In this document: piece after piece, positions 7,353 to 13,309 of the stretch | Numbering within the stretch: the first letter of the stretch is position 1 | Layout: each line of letters begins with the position of its first letter | Origin: an uncultured Bacilli bacterium | Lineage (GTDB): Bacteria; Bacillota_I; Bacilli_A; RF39; UBA660 | NCBI GenBank assembly: GCA_944359735.1 | Contig: CALVTA010000035.1 | Location: forward strand, 1 to 13,309 | Length of the DNA stretch: 13,309 nucleotides | Direction: 5' to 3' | Notes under the pieces: model-generated | Told to the model about the DNA's origin: nothing | What the model saw: the letters and a program-made list of their open reading frames with translations, nothing else | Databases searched by the model: none | Translations under genes and position numbers: made by a program

Positions 7353-8918
7353 ATGATAAAAAACGAATTAAGACAGAAAATAGGCATTAAAGATATATAT
7401 AGAAATGATGATTATACCTTTGTATATTTAGATAACGAGCAAAAATTATTAGTTAAAGATGAGAAAATATATGATATTTCCGAGTACGACTCTTTTCATA
7501 AAGTTATTACTATGAATAATATAGATTATGTTCTTGTATCTAAAGACTATTCTTTATCTTTAGTTAATTTAGAAACTAAGGATGTCATATTTGAAGATGA
7601 GAAAGCTTTTGATGTAGAAAAAGAAGATGAAAGATGCTTACGTATAATGATGAAAATAGGTGGTGGAGATGATGCTATCTATAACATTGAGACAAAAGAT
7701 TATTTAAATATCCCTACTGAATATGAATTTGAACATTCCTTAAAAAATAATTTATATGTTTATAGTGAAAAAAACAAAAATTTTGAAAAAGAGTTTTTAG
7801 ATAGAAAAAGAGTTGTTCTTAACGCTAATGGCAAAGTATTGTTAAAAGATATTACAGGGTGGATTGATTATAGTGATAATTATTTAGTAATTAACAATAA
7901 TGATAAAATAAGGATTATTAATTTAAACGATGAAGGCAATATAGAAGAAAAAACAGTAGAATTTAATAAAAACTTACTTATTAAGCCAATATTTTATGAT
8001 GGGAAAATAGTTTTAGTTAAAGAAGGATTAATAGAAATATATGACTTAGAGTTAAATATAATTAAAAGTATTGAAGTCAGTAACTTAAATAAGGTTGTAG
8101 ATTATGAACTTACTAATAATACTTTAAAGTTTTGTGTACCTTATCAAAATACTAATAAACATCTTTTTGTTAATTTAAAAAGTGGCAAGACTATTTCTCA
8201 TATTAGAATAGAACCATATCCATATTGGATACCTACTACTTATATAGGAAGAGAAAAAATAGATAATGAAGAACAAAACTATTACTTTTATGATGAGAAA
8301 TTTAATTTAAGAAAGAAAATAAATGGTAAAAAGATTTATAGTATTGACAGTAGGAAAGAGTGTATGTTTTATATAGAAAATGATAAAAGAAAACAATTTT
8401 TTAATATGGAAACAGGACTATTAGAAGATGTTCCTTATGATTATATGTATTTTCATTTATCCCTTCCCTATGGTTATGGAGTTAATTTAGATACAGAAAA
8501 AATGGATTTCTTTGATGAAGAGTTGAATATTATTATAAAAGATTTTGACTATAACAAATATAATATGAGCATTGATCACACAGAGTTTAATTATTTTATA
8601 ATAAAAGATTATCTATGTATTTCAAAACATATTGTCGATGGTTGTGGTTTATCTCACTTTAGAAAAATTATCGAAAGAAACGATGGACAAGTTATATTAG
8701 ATGCATATGACTGTAAGGTTTATCCTTTAGGTAACTATATTCAAATAATTAAAGATGGAGAAACTAAATATTTTAACACTGAAGTTGATGAGTTTACGCC
8801 TCTTTCTATCATGGTGCCTGTTAATGAAAAAGGAAAAATAGATATTACTAAACAATCTAATTTAAAAGAATCTTTATTATTAATTGATATAGGATATCAA
8901 AAAACTAAGAAACTATAA
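7353..8918 (+). CDS. Unknown soluble protein with beta-strand repeats, propeller-like
   Basis: A 521-residue protein that I do not recognise. It has no signal peptide, membrane helix or nucleotide-binding motif and is rich in Asp, Lys, Asn and Tyr. Much of it consists of short strand-turn-strand units in which a hydrophobic strand is followed by a phrase like DLELNIIKSI (about residues 230-239), FDEELNIIIKDF (about 389-400) or YDEKFNLRKKI (about 311-321). This loosely repeated pattern suggests a beta-propeller or WG-repeat-like fold; that is inference from strand spacing, not a family match. ATG with AAGGAG 7 nt upstream is a clear start. It is monocistronic, with its own promoter and a strong terminator. 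It is divergent from the gntR-ABC operon, so shared control is possible. It could equally be a lineage-specific scaffold or sensor protein. Confidence 0.75.
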   Translation: MIKNELRQKIGIKDIYRNDDYTFVYLDNEQKLLVKDEKIYDISEYDSFHKVITMNNIDYVLVSKDYSLSLVNLETKDVIFEDEKAFDVEKEDERCLRIMMKIGGGDDAIYNIETKDYLNIPTEYEFEHSLKNNLYVYSEKNKNFEKEFLDRKRVVLNANGKVLLKDITGWIDYSDNYLVINNNDKIRIINLNDEGNIEEKTVEFNKNLLIKPIFYDGKIVLVKEGLIEIYDLELNIIKSIEVSNLNKVVDYELTNNTLKFCVPYQNTNKHLFVNLKSGKTISHIRIEPYPYWIPTTYIGREKIDNEEQNYYFYDEKFNLRKKINGKKIYSIDSRKECMFYIENDKRKQFFNMETGLLEDVPYDYMYFHLSLPYGYGVNLDTEKMDFFDEELNIIIKDFDYNKYNMSIDHTEFNYFIIKDYLCISKHIVDGCGLSHFRKIIERNDGQVILDAYDCKVYPLGNYIQIIKDGETKYFNTEVDEFTPLSIMVPVNEKGKIDITKQSNLKESLLLIDIGYQKTKKL

Positions 8919-8919
8919 C

Positions 8920-8953
8920 AAAAAGATGCTTTTCAATCCATAAGCATCTTTTT
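8920..8953. terminator. Bidirectional terminator between convergent genes
   Basis: 12-bp perfect arms (8920-8931 and 8942-8953, AAAAAGATGCTT/AAGCATCTTTTT) with a 10-nt loop. An A run on one side and a T run on the other serve both directions. It starts 2 nt after the stop of the rightward gene and reaches into the stop of the leftward permease gene. Confidence 0.9.
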
Positions 8954-10532
8954 AATTCTTTAATTTAAATGTTTTAGGGGCATAATTATATATTAAGAAT
9001 AAAGATATTACTGAATAAAGCACTACAAAGATAATCATAATAATTCCAAAGATAGATGTGGACATTTCTATTCTTGAAATATAATAACATCCCCAATAAG
9101 TAATGATACTAGCGATTGTATAAGTGGTACTTTTCATTTCCATTCCGATATTATAAGGTTGTAATAGATAATATAAGACTAAGTTATGGATAGAAAAGAA
9201 AATAGACATTGAGATAATTGATAATATTATAATTATATAATTTAGGGGATTAGATGTTCCTCCACTTAAAAATAAAAGTATTGCAAGGACTAAAGCAAGA
9301 ACTATGGTTGGTAGTAAATTAATAACTATTACAGTCTTAAGCCTTTCTTTAAATAAAGATAGAACTATCTTAGGCTCTCTATAAAATCTATAGAATAACA
9401 TAGAGTGATCACAGTTCATAAACATAGCATTAGTAATATTTTTACCAGTATTAATAAAATACATTAAGAATAACATATATGGTAAAAGTAATAAAGCAAA
9501 AGTATTAATACCCTGTTTTAAAGTTGGTATAAAGTATATAAGTATCCCCAAAACTATGCCTACTATCAAAATAAACATCGTTGTTTTTTTTGCACTATCA
9601 CTAAGAATCTTGCGATGACGTTTTACAAATAAATCATGGAAATAGGAAAAACCTGCTTTATTACTAGTTATACCTTTATCGAGAGTAATTTGATTTCTGC
9701 TAGTCTTAGTTAGTTGTTCTGTATTGTTAGATGAATTTATGACAAAAATATTGTCATGTTTTAATAATTCTTTACATAGATATTGATAACCATCATAAGT
9801 TAATACTTTTTTAAAAGATATTATTCCTAATATTAAAGTAATAGTAAAAATTATATAGAAAATATTAACAGATATTACTAAATTATAGTATGGTAATAAA
9901 TATCCTATTAATAGTAGTACCATTATTAAACCAAAATATAAAGTCCAAGACTTAGGTTTATTTTCATTTATAATAATATTTTTCTTTTTCATGCGATAAA
10001 AATATATTGCAATAGCGATTACTTTAACACTTACAGTAAATAATACTAACATTAAAGCTTGATACCAAGTAATAAGATTAAAGAATAATAGTATTAATGA
10101 TACAAATTGTCCTATAAAAATACTTCCTAAAAAGTAAATAAAATTAGGAATAATATAATCTTTCGCTTTCATTTTCATTAAGACTATTAAATAATATTTA
10201 TCTCTTGTTGGATTAAAAATTTCAGTATTAGAAAAACTTCCAATAAGTGCTAGAAAGATATAGATATGAATTATGTAACTAACATCAAAGCCTTTATAAA
10301 TAGTTAATGGTAGTAGTAAAAACGAATAGATATATAATAGTTTATAGCCAAAAGTCCTAATTAATTCTCTTATAATAAAGATTATTAAACTAATAATTTT
10401 AAAACTTTTAAAACCATAAAACTTAGTAGGAATTATTTTACCTATTAAAGGTAATTTACTAATACCATAGATAATTTGATTAACAATATAAGCATTCTTT
10501 ACTTTTAAAGATATTAAAAAGTTATTAAGCAT
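8952..10532 (-). CDS. Large polytopic ABC exporter membrane subunit
   Basis: A 526-residue integral membrane protein with about 12 hydrophobic segments in two groups (about residues 45-245 and 315-520), separated by a polar stretch near 255-315. This resembles the large putative ABC exporter permeases that pair with a single CcmA-type ATPase in low-GC Bacillota. The ATG at 10532 is preferred to a GTG three codons upstream because AAAGGTG lies 6 nt before it. It overlaps the ATPase stop by 8 nt, so the two are coupled and form one transporter. Substrate cannot be told; no processing enzyme, precursor peptide or immunity gene is next to it. The gene ends at a bidirectional terminator. Confidence 0.75.
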   Translation of the reverse strand: MLNNFLISLKVKNAYIVNQIIYGISKLPLIGKIIPTKFYGFKSFKIISLIIFIIRELIRTFGYKLLYIYSFLLLPLTIYKGFDVSYIIHIYIFLALIGSFSNTEIFNPTRDKYYLIVLMKMKAKDYIIPNFIYFLGSIFIGQFVSLILLFFNLITWYQALMLVLFTVSVKVIAIAIYFYRMKKKNIIINENKPKSWTLYFGLIMVLLLIGYLLPYYNLVISVNIFYIIFTITLILGIISFKKVLTYDGYQYLCKELLKHDNIFVINSSNNTEQLTKTSRNQITLDKGITSNKAGFSYFHDLFVKRHRKILSDSAKKTTMFILIVGIVLGILIYFIPTLKQGINTFALLLLPYMLFLMYFINTGKNITNAMFMNCDHSMLFYRFYREPKIVLSLFKERLKTVIVINLLPTIVLALVLAILLFLSGGTSNPLNYIIIILSIISMSIFFSIHNLVLYYLLQPYNIGMEMKSTTYTIASIITYWGCYYISRIEMSTSIFGIIMIIFVVLYSVISLFLIYNYAPKTFKLKN

Positions 10533-11232
10533 CTTCTTCACCTTTTAAGACAGTTATTATTTTATTCTTTAATTCTTTATCTGTTAACTCATCTCTTTTT
10601 ATTTCTAAAAGTTCTCCTTTATTTAAAACTACTATCTCATCACATAAATCTAAAGCAAGTTCCATAATATGAGTAGAAAAAATAAGAATTCTATTCTTTT
10701 TCATTTTCTTTAATAACTCTTTCATCTCTTCTGCTACTACTACATCAAAAGATGTTAATGGTTCATCTAGCAACAATATATTAGGACTTGCTATTAAATA
10801 AATTAACATCTGCATTTTATTCTTCATACCATGAGAATAATCTTTCATTAATTTATCTCTATCTTCTTTATCTATTTTAACAATATCAAAATATTCATCT
10901 ATAGTTTTTAAATCTTTAATGTTATCTTTATTAATATCTATAAAATATTTTAAAAACTCTCTTCCTGTTAAAAATTCAGGTACTACAGGTGTTGATAGAA
11001 CATAACCTATATCACTACTTTCTATTTTTTTATTAGACTTACCATTACTTAAATAAAACTCTCCACTATCACACTTTAAATCTTCATTTAAACAGTTAAA
11101 GAAAGTAGTCTTCCCTGCTCCATTTCTTCCTAATAAACCATAAATTTTACCACTTTCAAAAGTAAAGTTAATATTTTTAAGTACTTCCTTTTTATCAAAG
11201 CTTTTACTTAGATTTTCTATTACTAACTTCAT
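10525..11232 (-). CDS. ABC transporter ATP-binding protein of the second exporter
   Basis: A 235-residue ATPase with Walker A GRNGAGKT (35-42), signature YSHGM (132-136) instead of LSGGQ, Walker B ILLLDEP (152-158) and the switch histidine in STH (186-188). The expected Q-loop region reads GYVLSTPVVPEFLT (76-89), where no Gln is present; this is tolerated in several exporter subfamilies. Start ATG has GAGGAG 5 nt upstream. It precedes and overlaps the membrane subunit, which it must energise. A possible promoter lies upstream, but no clear terminator separates it from the PHP gene, so read-through from that operon is also possible. Confidence 0.87.
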   Translation of the reverse strand: MKLVIENLSKSFDKKEVLKNINFTFESGKIYGLLGRNGAGKTTFFNCLNEDLKCDSGEFYLSNGKSNKKIESSDIGYVLSTPVVPEFLTGREFLKYFIDINKDNIKDLKTIDEYFDIVKIDKEDRDKLMKDYSHGMKNKMQMLIYLIASPNILLLDEPLTSFDVVVAEEMKELLKKMKKNRILIFSTHIMELALDLCDEIVVLNKGELLEIKRDELTDKELKNKIITVLKGEEDA

Positions 11233-11254
11233 AATTACTCCTCATTTCTTTTTA

Positions 11255-11283
11255 AGTCTATCATAGGTAAATCTAAATATCAA
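11255..11283 (-). promoter_or_regulatory. Probable promoter of the second ABC pair
   Basis: On the minus strand, TTGATA (11278-11283), 17-bp spacer, TAGACT (11255-11260) preceded by TGA, an extended -10. The -10 matches consensus at four of six positions. Confidence 0.5.
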
Positions 11284-11320
11284 CAACTATAATTTCTACT
11301 TAAAAATATATAAAATATTA

Positions 11321-12208
11321 CTAATGATATTTACCTATTTTATAATTATTTATAATATCTTTACTTATATTAAGATTTCCTCTACCTACTCCTAAATTAT
11401 GATTTTGTTTTAATGTTCCATGATAGTCACTTCCTCCTGATATTAAGAGATTTCTTTTCTTTGCAAAATCTAATAAATAATTAGTTTGTTCTTCGCTAAA
11501 CGTTGTATAGAAGCACTCTACTCCATCTAAGTCGACTTCATTATAAATTTTATCTAGAAAGTTTTCTGTATCAGTAAATTTATATTGAAAAGGATGAGCT
11601 AAGAAAGCAATACCTCCATTTTCATGGATAAATTTCACTATTTCTTTTATATTTGGATAATAGCTAGCTTTGTTTATAAATATTTTGCTTTTGGGATTGG
11701 TTATACCTTTTCTATAATAGTCACTATAAGAATCCCAAATATCTTCTTTTAATATCTTTCTATTATTTTCATGCTTTATTAATTCTTCATAAATTGCTAT
11801 TTCAAAAAACTTTCTTTTTTTAGCTTTTTTAATAATATCTAAATCACATTCTAGTCCAAGTTTTTTTATTCTTTCAGTTATTTCTATGTAAAAAGCTTCA
11901 AATCTTTTCTTATTATTTACTGGATTATATTTTTCTATTAAATACTTGTTAATCTTTTTATAATCAAAACCGTAACCTAATACTTCTATTAATCTATTAT
12001 CAAAGTTAGTAGTAAATTCACATCCTACTATAATATCTCCCTGATATATTTCTTTTACATTAATCTTTTCCATTTTAAAATAGGCTTTACAAGTATTATG
12101 ATCTGTTATAGAAATAACTTCTAAGCCTAAGTCTTCCGCTTTTTCCAATAGTTCATTAATTGTATCTGTTCCATCAGAATAAGTTGTATGCATATGTAAA
12201 TCTATCAT
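11321..12208 (-). CDS. PHP-domain metal-dependent phosphoesterase
   Basis: A 295-residue PHP-domain enzyme, close in length to the YciV/RNase AM and TrpH-type members, which hydrolyse phosphate esters of nucleotides or short RNA ends. Metal ligands are in place: H5 and H7 (HMH), D12 in SDG, D36-H37 in ITDHN, E64 in GCEFT, H205 in LAHP, and D261/H263 in GSDYH. An inserted, charged region at about residues 95-180 separates the first set of ligands from the second, as in YciV relatives. It is cytosolic. The ATG overlaps the NUDIX stop as ATGA and follows AAAGGAG, giving coupled translation. Pairing with a NUDIX hydrolase suggests nucleotide or RNA-end clean-up, but the exact substrate is inference. 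Confidence 0.85.
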   Translation of the reverse strand: MIDLHMHTTYSDGTDTINELLEKAEDLGLEVISITDHNTCKAYFKMEKINVKEIYQGDIIVGCEFTTNFDNRLIEVLGYGFDYKKINKYLIEKYNPVNNKKRFEAFYIEITERIKKLGLECDLDIIKKAKKRKFFEIAIYEELIKHENNRKILKEDIWDSYSDYYRKGITNPKSKIFINKASYYPNIKEIVKFIHENGGIAFLAHPFQYKFTDTENFLDKIYNEVDLDGVECFYTTFSEEQTNYLLDFAKKRNLLISGGSDYHGTLKQNHNLGVGRGNLNISKDIINNYKIGKYH

Positions 12209-12690
12209 TTATTTACTCCTTTATACATCTTTAAAGCTTCACCTAATATATCTCCATATTTTAAAAGATAATTTTTAGTATGTTCTGTCATATTAGATGG
12301 TAATTTATTTACATCAAACCACTCTAACTTTTTACTTTCATTATCATTTATTTTTAAAGTCCCACTATATTTCTTTACTACATAGATAGCAGTTATATCA
12401 TATAATTTATCTCCATTAGGATATTCTCTATAAGTATCTTTTCCTGATAATACTTTAACCATTTCTAAATCTATAATATCTAAATTGGTTTCTTCTTTTA
12501 ATTCACGTCTTGCCACATCTTCAAAACTTTCACCTAATTCCATCGCCCCTCCTGGAAAACCATACTGATTATAATCAGTTCTTAGTTGCATAAGCACTTC
12601 ATCTTTGTCATTAAAAACAAACAAACCTACTCCGGCAGTTAAAATTGGATTATGTCCTACATACTTTCTTAAATCTTTTATATAACTCAT
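12205..12690 (-). CDS. NUDIX hydrolase
   Basis: A 161-residue pyrophosphohydrolase of the NUDIX family, which cleaves nucleoside diphosphates linked to another moiety. The NUDIX box runs from G48 to L70: G-x5-E at 48-54, then REL at 62-64 and EE at 66-67, the catalytic metal-binding glutamates. The usual Gly after EEx is Asn69, a mild deviation. The preceding GFPGG and the N-terminal strand AGVGLFVFN are typical. It resembles small MutT/ADP-ribose-type members; the substrate cannot be fixed. It begins in the ATGA overlap with the acetyltransferase-like gene, with AAAGGAG upstream, and ends in an ATGA overlap with the PHP gene. The TGA stop here supports use of the standard bacterial code. Confidence 0.92.
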   Translation of the reverse strand: MSYIKDLRKYVGHNPILTAGVGLFVFNDKDEVLMQLRTDYNQYGFPGGAMELGESFEDVARRELKEETNLDIIDLEMVKVLSGKDTYREYPNGDKLYDITAIYVVKKYSGTLKINDNESKKLEWFDVNKLPSNMTEHTKNYLLKYGDILGEALKMYKGVNK

Positions 12691-13112
12691 ATTAACTCCT
12701 TTCGCATTATATATCTTAATTTACCTCCATACATTAACTTCTCTTTATATTTTTTATAAATAGATTCTGCTTTTAAAATTAAACTTTCTTGTAAATGATT
12801 TCCTCTATATTTTGGTAATACATCGGCATTATCCATTTCAATAGATGAAGATAACTCATCTTTAGGTATTTCTTTAGCCATTTCACCTTCAGGATTAATA
12901 TGACGCTCTGCTATTAGGAAACCTGCTAAATCATCTTTATATAATGCTTTAACAATAATAGCTTCATCATTTAATTTATTTAAGATTTTATCATAATTAG
13001 CAAATCCTATCACATACCATTCTTTATTTTCAATTATGTCATGTAAATACTTAATAGCTTCCACCACTTCATTAATATCATTAATATTTCCTTCTTTAAT
13101 TATGAAATTCAT
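12687..13112 (-). CDS. GNAT-like acetyltransferase, apparently internally deleted
   Basis: A 141-residue GNAT-fold protein. The N-terminal strand and helix, the central IIVKAL and AGFLIAER strands, and motif A (ADVLPKYRGNHLQESLILKAE, with the acetyl-CoA loop RGNHLQ at 103-108) are clear. After KKYKEK (120-125) the sequence jumps directly to MYGGKLRYIMRKEL, which in relatives of about 170 residues is the extreme C-terminus. The usual strand-plus-helix segment with HPDN/N..S and the following loop, roughly 30-35 residues, is missing. I infer an in-frame deletion that probably weakens or abolishes catalysis. AGGAGG precedes the ATG at 13112, and the gene ends in ATGA with the NUDIX start, so it still leads a coupled operon and may persist for that reason. 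Family knowledge, not a computed alignment, supports the deletion. Confidence 0.75.
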   Translation of the reverse strand: MNFIIKEGNINDINEVVEAIKYLHDIIENKEWYVIGFANYDKILNKLNDEAIIVKALYKDDLAGFLIAERHINPEGEMAKEIPKDELSSSIEMDNADVLPKYRGNHLQESLILKAESIYKKYKEKLMYGGKLRYIMRKELI

Positions 13113-13139
13113 ATTTTTCCTCCTAGTTTTTACTGTATC

Positions 13140-13235
13140 TTAAATAATTTTATTTATTTTCTTTAATAATGTTTCTTTTACATCACTATCCCCCATTGTG
13201 AAATCTGCTCGAACTTTTCGAGTTAAGATAAGTAA
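13140..13235 (-). pseudogene. Possible truncated C-terminal gene tail
   Basis: On the minus strand a 31-codon open frame runs from just after a TAG (13236-13238) to a TAA at 13140-13142. It has no start with a ribosome site; the only ATG (MGDSDVKETLLKK...) lacks one. The reading (RKVRADFTMGDSDVKETLLKKINKII, in parts) looks like a real protein end with amphipathic helix character rather than random AT-rich translation, but I do not recognise the family. It lies 27 nt upstream of the acetyltransferase start, where a preceding operon gene would be expected. Its upstream part is replaced by a hairpin and rightward sequence, consistent with disruption. Confidence 0.3.
13208..13222. repeat. Small perfect inverted repeat
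   Basis: CTCGAA-CTT-TTCGAG, 6-bp arms and 3-nt loop, within the putative gene tail. No T run follows. It may be a minor structure near the junction or simply coding sequence. Confidence 0.25.
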
Positions 13236-13262
13236 CTAATCCAAATTTGGGTTAGTTTTTTT
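13234..13262 (+). terminator. Rightward intrinsic terminator or element-end hairpin
   Basis: 9-bp stem with one T-G pair (13234-13242 and 13249-13257), loop AAATTT, then seven Ts in the plus direction. No rightward gene lies before it, so it is either an attenuator in the leader of the gene starting at 13306 or the protective hairpin found near the left ends of IS200-type elements. Confidence 0.65.
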
Positions 13263-13305
13263 GTTGTTAAAAACTATCCTACTTTAAAAAGAAAGGATTG
13301 AAACA

Positions 13306-13309
13306 ATGG
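13306..13309 (+). CDS. Start of a rightward gene cut by the window edge
   Basis: ATG at 13306 with AAAGGA (13292-13297) 8 nt upstream. Only the first codon is visible, so the product is unknown. Its strand is opposite to the neighbouring operon and its leader carries the hairpin terminator, which makes a mobile-element gene one option. Confidence 0.35.

Overview
The window is very AT-rich DNA with dense, mostly leftward gene clusters, strong Shine-Dalgarno sequences and intrinsic terminators. This suggests a low-GC member of the Bacillota, for example a gut-type Bacilli or Erysipelotrichales-like lineage; that placement is inference. TGA works as a stop: the acetyltransferase-like gene and the NUDIX gene both end in ATGA overlaps with the next start. 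This argues for genetic code 11 rather than the Mycoplasma code.

Left part (1-5190, minus strand): a two-gene type VII secretion (T7SSb) unit, essC then esaB, with one base between stop and start and a strong hairpin terminator at 14-42. A near-consensus extended -10 promoter (5159-5187) lies upstream, followed by a leader of about 157 nt. The leader carries a nine-G tract, two terminator-like hairpins with alternative pairing partners, and a possible 33-codon leader ORF. No EsxA/WXG100, EsaA, EssA or EssB gene is in view.

Middle (5351-7283, minus strand): a self-contained gntR(YtrA-like)-ABC ATPase-permease operon with overlapping genes, its own terminator, a sigma-A type promoter and a 20-bp palindrome at the predicted start site, probably the autoregulatory operator. 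The regulator has no convincing AUG start. Back-to-back with it is a rightward gene (7353-8918) for a 521-residue soluble protein of unknown function that looks like a beta-strand-repeat or propeller protein. Its promoter is 17 bp from the operon's -35 box.

Right-centre (8920-11283): a bidirectional terminator separates the orphan gene from a second, convergent ABC exporter pair (ATPase plus a large polytopic membrane protein, with an 8-nt overlap).

Right (11321-13112, minus strand): a translationally coupled trio: GNAT-like acetyltransferase (apparently with an internal deletion), NUDIX hydrolase and PHP-domain phosphoesterase. Beyond it (13113-13309) are a short leftward ORF that resembles a gene tail, an outward-reading rightward hairpin terminator and the first codon of a rightward gene. 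This may be the left end of an inserted element.

Nothing here is a wholly new system that can be proved from sequence alone. The items most worth a second look are the essC leader, the right-edge junction, and the unidentified 521-residue protein with its operator-bearing divergent partner.
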